NCBI GenBank assembly: GCA_036266995.1
Contig: DATAWX010000043.1
Location: forward strand, 12,447 to 76,446
DNA length: 64,000 nt
From: GCA-003244245 sp036266995
GTDB lineage: Bacteria; Actinomycetota; Actinomycetes; Mycobacteriales; Pseudonocardiaceae
Reading direction: 5' to 3'
This document shows, piece by piece, positions 16,749 through 25,175 of this stretch. A model generated the notes under the pieces. It saw only the letters and a program-made list of their open reading frames with translations. It had not been told where the DNA came from and did not search any database. Each line of letters begins with the position of its first letter. The stretch's first letter is position 1. Position numbers and translations under genes: made by a program.

Positions 16749-18171
16749 GTAGGCGTCCATCCAGTCGGGTGACCCGCAACGCACGCTTGGCGACCCGGGA
16801 GTTGGCACCGGTGTCGTAGGTGACGTCCACTGGAACTTGCACCGAACCGTCGGCATTATCAGTGACCCCGGAGGCGTTGCGCGCGCTGACCGAGGAGAAC
16901 TGGCTCCAGTACGATTGGAAGTCCGACTCGCTTGCGAAGGTAGCCTGCGCGGTGGGTGACAGGAGCTGCCAAGCCGTCGACACGTCGTTCATACCGTTGT
17001 AGTAGTCGATCACTAGCTGCCCAGCGTCGCTCCATCCGATCGGCTGCGAGTGATCCATACGCTGCACCTGCGCGGGCGCGGGTAGGACGGACGTCGGCGT
17101 TGCCGACGGCGCAGCCGCCTGCCCGGCGGGATGGGCGCCCTGTTGCCCCGACGAGCCTTCGGAAAGCAGCGCCCCAACTCCGGTGAACACCAACACCGCG
17201 AGGACGGCTCCGGCAAGCACAACCGCCCTGACCCGCCGCCGCCGGTTCGTCGGGAAGCTGTCCGTGGACCAGCCGGGTGGCGACGAAGCCGGCGGGGAAT
17301 CGAACACCGGAGCGGTCGGTGTCGGGTCCACCGGCGCGCTGGCGGTCACGTGGGTGGGCCGCCGCGCAGCGCCCGACGTCGACTCCGGGCGGGTAGTCCG
17401 TACCGTGGCCAGCTCCTGGCTCACGCGGTACATGTCGGGACGCTGCGCCGGGTCTGTGGCGAGCAGCCTCATCAGCACCGCTGAGAGCGCTCCCGCCTGC
17501 CACGGGGGCTGCACCTTGCCGCCGGCCACCGCGTGCAGCAGGGCGAGCGGGTTGTCGGTGTCGCCGAACGGGCCGCGGCCCTCTACCGAAGCGTAGAGCG
17601 TGGCGCCGAGCGAGAAGACATCCGATGCCGGCGTCGGGACCTGCCCGCGAGCCACCTCCGGGGCGAGGTAGGCCGGGGTGCCGGCCATCATCCCTGTCTG
17701 GGTGACCGTGACGTCACCCGCGGCCCGCGAGACTCCGAAATCGGTGATCTTCGCGGTGCCGTCGTCGGTGATCAAGATGTTCCCGGGCTTGACATCGCGG
17801 TGCACGATCTGTGCGGCGTGCGCGGCAGCCAGCGCAGAGGCGATCTGCCTGCCGATCGAGGCGACTTCGGGCACCGGGAGGCAGCCACGCTCCCCCAGGA
17901 CCGCCGCGAGGCTACGCGAGGGCAGGTACTCCATCACGAGGCAGGGCTCACCATCGTGCTCGGCCACGTCGTAGATGACGATGGCATTCGGGTGATGCAG
18001 GCGCGCGGCGATGCGCGCCTCGCGCAGCGCCCGAGCCCGAGCTTCATCATTCGCCCTCGGGCTCAGGTTCGGCTGCACCAGTAGCTGTTTCACCGCCACT
18101 AGCCGCTGGAGCCGCTCGTCCATGGCCCGCCAGACAACGCCCATGCCCCCGATGCCAACTCGATCGAGCAC
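16726..18171 (-). CDS. Membrane Ser/Thr protein kinase with extracellular NTF2-like domain
   Basis: 481 aa from the first conventional start (GTG at 18171), but the kinase frame continues upstream as IDIGQLIAGHYR to a stop at 18214-18216 with no ATG, GTG or TTG; an ATC at 18207 has GAGGGGG 9 nt upstream. Kinase motifs are complete: glycine loop GIGGMGVV, VAVKQLL, HRDVKPGN, DFGVSR and APE. A single TM helix lies near residues 314-336. The extracellular C-terminal domain (IDYYNGMNDVSTAWQLLSP onward) resembles NTF2-like/DUF4878 ligand domains. It is not PknL, and no mycobacterial orthologue is obvious. Confidence 0.85.
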   Translation of the reverse strand: MLDRVGIGGMGVVWRAMDERLQRLVAVKQLLVQPNLSPRANDEARARALREARIAARLHHPNAIVIYDVAEHDGEPCLVMEYLPSRSLAAVLGERGCLPVPEVASIGRQIASALAAAHAAQIVHRDVKPGNILITDDGTAKITDFGVSRAAGDVTVTQTGMMAGTPAYLAPEVARGQVPTPASDVFSLGATLYASVEGRGPFGDTDNPLALLHAVAGGKVQPPWQAGALSAVLMRLLATDPAQRPDMYRVSQELATVRTTRPESTSGAARRPTHVTASAPVDPTPTAPVFDSPPASSPPGWSTDSFPTNRRRRVRAVVLAGAVLAVLVFTGVGALLSEGSSGQQGAHPAGQAAAPSATPTSVLPAPAQVQRMDHSQPIGWSDAGQLVIDYYNGMNDVSTAWQLLSPTAQATFASESDFQSYWSQFSSVSARNASGVTDNADGSVQVPVDVTYDTGANSRVAKRALRVTRLDGRLLIDSDPR

Positions 18172-18357
18172 CCGGTAGTGACCGGCGATCAGCTGACCGA
18201 TATCGATGTGCGGTCACCCCCTCTGCACTGCGCTTGCGCACAGTGCGCGGCATCCCCGACCGGATTCAGATTATCGCTCCGAAGCCGGGTCGGCACACTA
18301 ACCGGGCTGCCCCCGCTGCGCCCCGGGACAACCGCCGGGGGCACGATCGTGGTCACC

Positions 18358-20877
18358 ATGACGCTCACCGAGACGCTACCCGCCGGTACCGGGCCCGACG
18401 AGTTGTTCGACACCTTTGTGGCCTGGGTCTCAGACCAGGGCCTGGTCCTGTACCCCGCCCAGGAGGAGGCGCTGATAGAGATCGTGTCGGGGTCGAACGT
18501 GATCCTGGCCACTCCGACCGGATCCGGCAAGAGTCTGGTCGCGACCGGCGCGCACGCGACCGCGCTGGCGCAACGCAGGCGCAGCATCTACACCGCGCCG
18601 ATCAAGGCATTGGTGTCGGAGAAGTTCTTTGCGGCGTGCGATGTTTTCGGTGCCGACCAGGTCGGGATGCTGACCGGCGACTCCAGCGTCAACCCCGAGG
18701 CGCCGATCATCTGCTGCACCGCTGAAGTGCTGGCCAACATGGCACTGCGCAGCGGGCCGGATACGGATGTGGGCCTGGTCGTGATGGATGAGTTCCATTA
18801 CTACGCCGACCCTGACCGCGGCTGGGCCTGGCAGGTCCCGCTGCTCGAGCTCCCACAGGCCCAGTTCCTGTTGATGTCCGCGACGCTGGGCGACGTCAGC
18901 CGCTTCCAGCCGGACTTGACCCGGCGCACCGGGCGCCCTACCGCAGTGGTCAGCTCCGCGCAGCGACCGGTTCCCCTGCATTTCCGGTACGTGACGACGC
19001 CGCTGCACGAGACGCTGGAGGAACTGCTCGCTATCAAGGCGGCGCCGGTCTATGTGGTGCACTTCACCCAGGCCTCGGCCGCCGAGCAGGCTCAGGCGCT
19101 GACCAGCATCAACGTCTGCAGCCGGGCAGAAAAGGACGCCATCGCCGAGCTGATCGGTGGGTTCCGGTTCACCGCTGGTTTCGGACGGACCCTGTCCCGA
19201 CTGGTGCGCCACGGGATCGGGGTGCACCACGCCGGGATGCTGCCGCGGTACCGCCGGCTCGTCGAGCGACTTGCCCAGGCCGGCCTGTTGAAGATCATCT
19301 GTGGTACCGACACGCTCGGCGTGGGGATCAACGTGCCGATCCGCACCGTGCTGCTCACTGCGCTAGGCAAGTACGACGGAACCCGTACCCGCCACCTCAC
19401 CGCCCGGGAGTTCCACCAGATCACCGGGCGAGCCGGCCGGGCCGGCTACGACACCGCGGGCGATGTCGTCGTGCAGGCCCCCGAACACGTGGTGCAGAAC
19501 ACCAAGGCCGTGGCCAAGGCTGGTGACGATCCTCGTAAACGCCGCCGGGTAGTGCACAAGAAACCTGCCGAGGGATCGGTGTCCTGGAGCGATCGCACCT
19601 TCGACCGGCTGGTCGCTGCCGAACCGGAACCATTGACATCCAGTTTTGCGGTGAGCCATGCGATGCTGCTCAATGTCGCCAATCGGCCCGGTGACGCGTT
19701 CGCGGTGATGCGCCACCTGCTCACCGACAACCACGAAGAGCGTCCCGCGCAGCGCCGGCACATCCGCCAGGCCATCGCGATCTACCGTGCGTTGCTCGCC
19801 GCTGGTGTGGTCGAGCGGTTGGCGGTCCCGGACGCCGACGGCCGCACCGTGCGGCTCACCGGGGACCTGCAACTCGACTTCGCGCTGAACCAGGCGCTGT
19901 CCCCGTTCGCGCTGGCCGCGATCGAGCTGCTCGACCGAGAGTCGGTCGACTACCCGCTGGACGTGCTGTCGGTGCTCGAGGCCACCCTCGACGATCCGCG
20001 GCAGGTGCTCAGCGCACAACTGTCCAAGGCCAAGGGTGAGGCCGTGGCGGCGATGAAAGCCGAGGGCATCGAGTACGAGGAGCGGATGCGGCTGCTCGAC
20101 GATGTGAGCTACCCGATGCCGCTGGCCGAGCTGCTCGACGCCTCATTCGAGATCTACCGGGCCGGTCACCCCTGGGTCGCCGACCATCGGTTGTCGCCCA
20201 AATCGGTGGCCCGGGATCTCGCCGAGCGGGCGATGACCTTCACCGAGTACGTGGGGTTCTACGGACTGGCCCGCTCCGAGGGGCTGGTGTTGCGCTACCT
20301 GGCCCATGCCTACCAGGCGCTGCGCCGCACGGTGCCCGAGGACGCCAAGACCGATGAGCTCCGTGACCTGCAAGAGTGGCTCGGCGAGCTGGTGCGCCAG
20401 GTCGACTCCAGCCTGTTGGACGAGTGGGAGAAGCTGCGGGACCCGCAGGAGCAGGACGCGGTACCGGCCCCGATCGATCACCGACCGCCGCCGGTCACAG
20501 CCAATTCCCGGGCCTTCCGGGTGTTGGTGCGTAATGCGCTGTTCCGCCGGGTGGAACTGGCTGCCCGCCGCCGGTGGGAGGAGCTGGGTGAGCTCGAGGG
20601 TGACATCCGCAATCGGGACGCCAGGTGGGACGCGGAGTCCTGGCGGCAGGCCGTGGAACCGTACTTTGACGAGCACGACGAGATCGGCACCGGCGCTGAC
20701 GCGCGCGGTCCGGATCTCCTGATCATCGACCAGCAACCCGGCCGGTGGGTCGTGCGCCAGATCCTCGATGATCCGTCCGGGCATCACGACTGGGCCATCA
20801 ACGCAGAGGTCGACCTCACCGCGTCCGACGAGTCCGGGACCGCCGTGCTGTGGGTGACCACCGTCGGCCAGCTGTAG
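18358..20877 (+). CDS. DEAD/DEAH-box Ski2-like RNA helicase with DUF3516
   Basis: 839 aa from the ATG at 18358. Superfamily 2 motifs occur in order: Walker A ATPTGSGKS, TAPIKALVSEKF, motif II DEFH (MDEFHYYAD), motif III LLMSATLGD, and ITGRAGRAG for motif VI. The C-terminal ~350 residues match the actinobacterial DUF3516 region, ending with a beta-rich segment. Length and motif order fit the Ski2/HelY-like helicases that unwind RNA, but a specific substrate is not known. Its start region faces the kinase gene divergently. Confidence 0.88.
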   Translation: MTLTETLPAGTGPDELFDTFVAWVSDQGLVLYPAQEEALIEIVSGSNVILATPTGSGKSLVATGAHATALAQRRRSIYTAPIKALVSEKFFAACDVFGADQVGMLTGDSSVNPEAPIICCTAEVLANMALRSGPDTDVGLVVMDEFHYYADPDRGWAWQVPLLELPQAQFLLMSATLGDVSRFQPDLTRRTGRPTAVVSSAQRPVPLHFRYVTTPLHETLEELLAIKAAPVYVVHFTQASAAEQAQALTSINVCSRAEKDAIAELIGGFRFTAGFGRTLSRLVRHGIGVHHAGMLPRYRRLVERLAQAGLLKIICGTDTLGVGINVPIRTVLLTALGKYDGTRTRHLTAREFHQITGRAGRAGYDTAGDVVVQAPEHVVQNTKAVAKAGDDPRKRRRVVHKKPAEGSVSWSDRTFDRLVAAEPEPLTSSFAVSHAMLLNVANRPGDAFAVMRHLLTDNHEERPAQRRHIRQAIAIYRALLAAGVVERLAVPDADGRTVRLTGDLQLDFALNQALSPFALAAIELLDRESVDYPLDVLSVLEATLDDPRQVLSAQLSKAKGEAVAAMKAEGIEYEERMRLLDDVSYPMPLAELLDASFEIYRAGHPWVADHRLSPKSVARDLAERAMTFTEYVGFYGLARSEGLVLRYLAHAYQALRRTVPEDAKTDELRDLQEWLGELVRQVDSSLLDEWEKLRDPQEQDAVPAPIDHRPPPVTANSRAFRVLVRNALFRRVELAARRRWEELGELEGDIRNRDARWDAESWRQAVEPYFDEHDEIGTGADARGPDLLIIDQQPGRWVVRQILDDPSGHHDWAINAEVDLTASDESGTAVLWVTTVGQL

Positions 20878-20914
20878 ACCCCGGCGACCAGGGCCCAGAC
20901 CAGACGCCCCATGG

Positions 20915-21478
20915 TCAGGACGGCTCGTTGCCGCGCTTCCACTTGATGCCGCACCCAATGCTGGGCACCTGTGGTTCGGGTACCGGCTCTCCGATCAGGA
21001 CCAGGTCCAGCGCCGCGCGTAATGCCTTTCCGGTCACCGGCGCATCGTTGCGTGGCCGGGACTCATCGAATTCGCCCCGGTAGACAAGCCGGCGCCGCCC
21101 GTCGTAAAGGAAGAAGTCCGGTGTGCACGCGGCCTGGTAAGCCCGCGCGACGTGCTGGGTGTCGTCCAGAAGATAGGGGAAGGTGAATCCGGCGCGGTGA
21201 GCCTGTGCGGTCAGCCCGTCGCGACCATCGTCGGGGTAGTTGTCCGTGTCGTTACTGCAGATAGCCACCGCGGTCACGTCTGCCGCGTACTCGGCAACCA
21301 GCGAGGCGAGTTCTTGCTCGAGGTGCCGGACGTAGGGACAGTGATTGGAAAGGAACATCACCAGCAGGGGCCGACCAGGGGCAAGACCATCAGAGGTCAC
21401 AATCTCGCCATCCAGAGACGGCAAGGCGAACGGCGGCGCCGGCGTGCCGAGCGCGATCATCATCGAGTTCACAGCCAC
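20915..21478 (-). CDS. Thioredoxin-fold (AhpC/TSA-like) redox protein
   Basis: 187 aa, probably from a GTG at 21478 (AVNSMMIALGTPAPPF is the family's usual N-terminus). The redox segment is SNHCPYVRHLEQELASL, with one reactive Cys in the CPYV position and no CxxC. ACTPDFFLYDGRRRLVYRG contains the cis-proline region, and the C-terminus has the family's PSIGCGIKWKRG. It is probably a peroxiredoxin-like or thiol-oxidoreductase protein; the substrate is unknown. It follows the AIM24 gene by 49 bp on the same strand. Confidence 0.82.
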   Translation of the reverse strand: MAVNSMMIALGTPAPPFALPSLDGEIVTSDGLAPGRPLLVMFLSNHCPYVRHLEQELASLVAEYAADVTAVAICSNDTDNYPDDGRDGLTAQAHRAGFTFPYLLDDTQHVARAYQAACTPDFFLYDGRRRLVYRGEFDESRPRNDAPVTGKALRAALDLVLIGEPVPEPQVPSIGCGIKWKRGNEPS

Positions 21479-21527
21479 GGTGACCAGTCTTGCATCACCA
21501 GACGCGCTCGTGCACCGGAACGGCAGT

Positions 21528-22256
21528 TCAGCTGCCGAACAGGCCACCGGCAATGCCGCCAATGCCTTCGCGCGGCGTGCGTCCCGGTACCGCCGCGGCG
21601 ACCCACTGCTGGAACGCCTCCGGGTTGCGCGACTGAAGCAGTACGCGACCTGGACCGGAGAAATCGAACACCCAGCCCTCGCCGCTCTTCACGGACTGGA
21701 CGCTTTTGCCTTCGACTGCCCGACGCATCCTGAACTGGATGGCCAGGTCGTAGGCCACGACGTGACCGGTGTCGATCGTCACGAGCTCCTGCGGCTGCAA
21801 GTCGATATAGTCGACAGCGCCGTAGACGCTCACCAGCGCTTCGCCCTGGCCGGTGGCGCGGAACCCGAAGCCGCCCTCGCCACCGAAAAGGTTGGCCATG
21901 CCACCCCACTGCGTGTCGATCTCGACGCCGTAGGAGTTGGCGATCCAGCTACCGCGGCGCAGGAAGATGGGCCGCTCGGGCGTAATGGTGATCGGGACAG
22001 CGTCACCGGGCAGCATTCCCGCGACATCGACCCAACCGCCCTGCTGCGGCGCGGTGTAGGTGGTGACGAAGAAGGAACCGCCGCCGAGGACGCTACGGGC
22101 CAGGCCTTTCATGACCCCGCCCGGTGCTTTGGATTCGAGCTGCACGCCCTCGCTATGGGCGATCATCGCGCCGCCCTCTACGCGCAGTGACTCCCCCGGC
22201 GAGAGGAGGCAGCGAGCAACGGTGAATGACGGGTTGTGGCGCAACTGAACCTGCAT
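21528..22256 (-). CDS. AIM24 family protein (TIGR00266)
   Basis: 242 aa with the glycine-rich beta-sandwich repeats of AIM24/TIGR00266 (SPGESLRVEGGAMIAHSEGV; RSVLGGGSFFVTTYTAP; FGGEGGFGFRATGQGEALV). The C-terminus is glycine-rich and ends GIAGGLFGS. The bacterial function is not known; the yeast homologue affects mitochondrial membrane organisation. It is probably co-transcribed with the thioredoxin-fold gene. Confidence 0.85.
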   Translation of the reverse strand: MQVQLRHNPSFTVARCLLSPGESLRVEGGAMIAHSEGVQLESKAPGGVMKGLARSVLGGGSFFVTTYTAPQQGGWVDVAGMLPGDAVPITITPERPIFLRRGSWIANSYGVEIDTQWGGMANLFGGEGGFGFRATGQGEALVSVYGAVDYIDLQPQELVTIDTGHVVAYDLAIQFRMRRAVEGKSVQSVKSGEGWVFDFSGPGRVLLQSRNPEAFQQWVAAAVPGRTPREGIGGIAGGLFGS

Positions 22257-22264
22257 GGCAGGCG

Positions 22265-22270
22265 ACCCTA
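22265..22270 (-). promoter_or_regulatory. Leaderless-type -10 box of AIM24 gene
   Basis: TAGGGT on the minus strand, 8 nt before the ATG. Confidence 0.4.
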
Positions 22271-22415
22271 GCTGGACCAGATCGCCCCAGGCTCGGCGAC
22301 CTGAGGTTTCGCTGGGCCATCGCTGAAACCTAGTGTGAACAGTCCGCAGGGCGGCGGCCAGCCCGTCGAACAGGTCATCCCGGTGGACCGGTTCGACGGG
22401 CCTGACTGCGTAGAA

Positions 22416-22616
22416 CTAGCCTCGGCCAGTGGTGTCCTGGACCTTGCGCACCGCGCCGTCGATCTGGCTGCTGAACTTGCCTTTGGTGCACTGATCGACG
22501 AGGCGGCCAGCCTGGTCCGCAATCTTGCCGACCGCATCGGGGTTGGTCTTGGCGTATCGGCGAGCGGCCTCTACGGCCCCCGCCAGTACAACAAGCTTCC
22601 CCAGTTTCCCCAGCAT
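22416..22616 (-). CDS. Small MT0933-antitoxin-like protein
   Basis: 66 aa from the ATG at 22616, with GGAGG 7 nt upstream. The sequence has a hydrophobic N-terminal helix (KLGKLVVLAGAVEAA) and a C-terminal amphipathic segment, DQAGRLVDQCTKGKFSSQID, that resembles the MT0933-like antitoxin family. No toxin gene lies next to it: the following gene encodes AIM24. The antitoxin name is therefore only a family label; a membrane-associated small protein is equally possible. Confidence 0.62.
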   Translation of the reverse strand: MLGKLGKLVVLAGAVEAARRYAKTNPDAVGKIADQAGRLVDQCTKGKFSSQIDGAVRKVQDTTGRG

Positions 22617-22741
22617 CGCGTTTCCTCCTTTGGCTGACCCAACCACAATCCCCACTAGGTCACAGCGGAATGGCGAGGATACCGCGCCCGATCATGGCGT
22701 GTGAGGACGGCCACAGAACGTGGGCCAGCGCAATGGCTCGG

Positions 22742-23119
22742 TCAAAATCCCATCGCCTGGGCCCGGCGCTTCACCTCGCGCCCTCGGTTGGTTCGCAGCG
22801 CGCCGATCGGGGTGCCCGGCAACGAGTCCTCCGCGGTGAACAACCAGCGCAGGATCTCCTCGGCCGAGTAGCCGGCGTCGCGCAACAACGTGATCGTGCC
22901 GGGCAGCCCTTTGACAACAGCATCGCCGCTGAGGAACTCCGCGGGGATCAACACCACGCCGGCGCGGCGCACTCCCATGAGTTGCCCGTCGCGCATCATC
23001 TGGTGCACTCGGGTTACCGGAAGCCCCAGCCGTTGCGCGACATCGGGTAGCGGCAGCACCACCACCTCAGGGTCGAGCACGTCCAGGGCGATGGGGAGGT
23101 CGCTCACGGTGGTCACCAT
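22742..23119 (-). CDS. Rv2175c-type winged-helix DNA-binding protein, probable PknL substrate
   Basis: 125 aa. The N-terminal helix-turn-helix is LPDVAQRLGLPVTRVHQMMRDGQLMGVRR and the C-terminal helical part is LLRDAGYSAEEILRWLF, as in Rv2175c. In M. tuberculosis this protein is phosphorylated by PknL on an N-terminal Thr, which abolishes DNA binding. Thr3 and Thr4 here are candidate sites, but their equivalence is not proven. It is divergent from pknL with a 65-bp shared promoter region, as in mycobacteria. Confidence 0.88.
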   Translation of the reverse strand: MVTTVSDLPIALDVLDPEVVVLPLPDVAQRLGLPVTRVHQMMRDGQLMGVRRAGVVLIPAEFLSGDAVVKGLPGTITLLRDAGYSAEEILRWLFTAEDSLPGTPIGALRTNRGREVKRRAQAMGF

Positions 23120-23169
23120 GCCATATCGGCCAGCCGGCGCCCTTCCGCCGTTCGGGGAGCGCCAGTCCG

Positions 23170-23175
23170 TACGAT
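23170..23175 (+). promoter_or_regulatory. Possible -10 box of pknL
   Basis: TACGAT lies 9 nt before the GTG start. There is no Shine-Dalgarno sequence, which suggests a leaderless or very short-leader transcript. Confidence 0.35.
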
Positions 23176-23184
23176 CCTCAGACT

Positions 23185-25116
23185 GTGGAGCGACAGGGGC
23201 CCGATCACGACGGGAACCTGGTCGGCACCCTGCTGGAGGGGCGCTACCGGGTCGGTCCGGTGCTGGCCCATGGCGGCATGTCCACCGTCTATCGGGGCAC
23301 GGACACCCGGCTGGAGCGTCCGGTCGCCATCAAGGTGATGGCACCGCGGTTCGCCGCCGACCCCATCTTCCTGCAGCGCTTCGAGCGGGAAGCCCGCGCG
23401 GCCGCGCGGTTGCACCATCCTGGGATCGTCGCGGTTCATGACCAAGGTGTCGACTCCTCCCCCGCTGGCGACCACGTGTTCCTGGTGATGGAACTCGTCG
23501 ACGGCGGAACCTTACGGGACCTGCTGCGCCAGCGCGGCACGCTGCCGGTGCCGCTCGCGCTCTCGGTGGCCGACATGGTGCTCGCGGCGCTGGCCGCGGC
23601 GCACTGGGAGGGGTTGGTCCATCGCGACATCAAGCCGGAGAACGTCCTCATCGGGCCCGGCGGCGTGGTGAAGGTGGCCGACTTCGGATTGGTCCGGGCC
23701 GCTGCCGAAGCCAGCAGTGCCACCGGCGACGTCATCCTCGGAACGGTGGCCTACCTCTCCCCGGAGCAGGTCGCGACCGGAGCCGCCGACGCCCGTAGCG
23801 ACGTCTACGCCACCGGTGTGATGCTGTTCGAGATGCTCACCGGGGCACCGCCCTACACCGGCGAGACCGCCCTGTCGGTGGCCTATCACCACGTCAACGA
23901 CGACATGCCGGCCCCGAGCACCGTTGGTGCGGCGGTGCCCGCACCGCTGGACGACCTCATCGTGCGAGCCACCCGCCGGGACCCGGCCGCCCGGCCGCCC
24001 GACGCAGCGGCTTTCCTGCGCGCGTTGCAATCGGTGCGAACCGACCTGGGCATCGATCGGGTACCGGTACCAGCGCCTGCGGTCGCGGCTGGGTTGGCGG
24101 GCGCCACGATGGTCCGCCCGCCCGAACGCCGGCCGCAGGTAACCCGAGCTCTGGCCAGGGCCGATGTGACAGCGGATGCTCCCTCCCCCGACGACGATCC
24201 CTATCTGCGCGAGCGCGCTCGCAATCGGCGCGCCTTCATCGCCTGGATGGTGATCGTGTTGATGCTCGCGAGCGCGGTCGGGGTGGGCGCATGGTGGCTT
24301 GGCAGCGGCCGATGGACGGTGGTACCCAATCTGATGGGGCTGCAGCGCGGGGCGGTGGCCGGCGCGCTGTCCTCTGCTGATCTGAAGGCCAATCTCACCG
24401 ACGATCACAATGACACCGTCCCCGGCGACACGGTGATCCGCAGCGATCCAGCGCCGGGCCAGCGCGCGATGCGCGGATCGGAGATCACCGTGGTGATCTC
24501 GCTGGGCCATCCGGTGGTGCCCGACCTGCCGGCCGGAAGTACTCCTGAGGAGACGCAGCGGGCGGTCCAGCAGGCGGATTTGAGCCCGCGGCTGGACCCC
24601 GACGCCGCGAGGTTCGACGACACCGTCCCGGCAGGGGCCGTGATCGGGCTGCAACCGGCGTCTGGAACCATGCTCACCGTCGGCGCGCCGGTGACTCTCG
24701 TGCTCAGCAAGGGGCCCGCGCCGGCCACCGTGCCCGACGTGCGAAACCTGCCCCAGGCTGCTGCGGTCTCGGTGCTGACCCGTGCTGGTCTAACGGTGCA
24801 GGTGCAGCGCCAGTTCGACGGCCAGATCGCCGGTGGGCGCGCGATCGGAACCGATCCCAAGGCCGGTACTGGCACCGCCCGCGGCGCCAACGTCATCCTG
24901 CTGGTGAGCACCGCGTCGGTCGTTCCCAGCGTGGTAGGGCTCCCGATCGCGCAGGCCCGCCAGGTGCTCGCTGACGCGGGCCTGAACAGCACCGTCAGTC
25001 AGTCATTCGGCGGATTCGGGTTTCTCGGCGGCGTCTCGGACCGGGTGATCTCGCAGTCCCCGGATGCAGGCCAGCCCGTTCGCCCCGGGGCTACCGTGGC
25101 GCTGTCGACGCTATAG
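23185..25116 (+). CDS. pknL: Ser/Thr protein kinase PknL with four PASTA repeats
   Basis: 643 aa. The kinase domain covers about residues 14-275, with glycine loop AHGGMSTVYR, VAIKVM, HRDIKPEN (about 147-154), DFGLVR and SPE in place of APE. A juxtamembrane linker leads to a TM helix at about 350-372. Four extracellular PASTA repeats follow (from about 378), each starting VPNL/VPDL/VPDV/VPSV. M. tuberculosis PknL (399 aa) lacks PASTA repeats, but corynebacterial PknL has them, so this is the longer architecture. PASTA repeats bind muropeptides or lipid II. The stop lies inside a 30-bp palindrome. Context: Rv2175c substrate upstream, aroG convergent. Confidence 0.93.
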   Translation: MERQGPDHDGNLVGTLLEGRYRVGPVLAHGGMSTVYRGTDTRLERPVAIKVMAPRFAADPIFLQRFEREARAAARLHHPGIVAVHDQGVDSSPAGDHVFLVMELVDGGTLRDLLRQRGTLPVPLALSVADMVLAALAAAHWEGLVHRDIKPENVLIGPGGVVKVADFGLVRAAAEASSATGDVILGTVAYLSPEQVATGAADARSDVYATGVMLFEMLTGAPPYTGETALSVAYHHVNDDMPAPSTVGAAVPAPLDDLIVRATRRDPAARPPDAAAFLRALQSVRTDLGIDRVPVPAPAVAAGLAGATMVRPPERRPQVTRALARADVTADAPSPDDDPYLRERARNRRAFIAWMVIVLMLASAVGVGAWWLGSGRWTVVPNLMGLQRGAVAGALSSADLKANLTDDHNDTVPGDTVIRSDPAPGQRAMRGSEITVVISLGHPVVPDLPAGSTPEETQRAVQQADLSPRLDPDAARFDDTVPAGAVIGLQPASGTMLTVGAPVTLVLSKGPAPATVPDVRNLPQAAAVSVLTRAGLTVQVQRQFDGQIAGGRAIGTDPKAGTGTARGANVILLVSTASVVPSVVGLPIAQARQVLADAGLNSTVSQSFGGFGFLGGVSDRVISQSPDAGQPVRPGATVALSTL

Positions 25117-25128
25117 CGTCGACAGCGC
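25099..25128. terminator. 30-bp perfect palindrome spanning the pknL stop codon
   Basis: Each half is 15 bases (left half GCGCTGTCGACGCTA); the pknL TAG lies at its centre (25114-25116), so the last codons of pknL form one arm. It is directly followed by the larger palindrome. It probably acts as part of a composite terminator. Confidence 0.6.
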
Positions 25129-25175
25129 TCGTGAGTGGGAAACAGTGTTATAACACTGTTTCCCACTCACGAGCG
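25126..25175. terminator. 50-bp perfect palindrome, bidirectional terminator between pknL and aroG
   Basis: A gap-free palindrome with arms of 25 bp. The core is GTGAGTGGGAAACAGTGTTA and its complement. The aroG TGA is inside the right arm (25167-25169). A second copy lies between fadD15 and pimB' with compensatory base changes, which supports selection for the hairpin. The arm reads TCG TGA in the frame of both pknL and aroG. Confidence 0.75.

Noticed and set aside
22416..22616. Toxin-antitoxin pair
   Set aside because: The small protein resembles the MT0933 antitoxin family, but no toxin gene lies on either side.
22700..22715. CRP/GlxR-like site TGTGA-n6-CCACA
   Set aside because: One half-site base is wrong, the central TA is missing and the place is not near a clear promoter.
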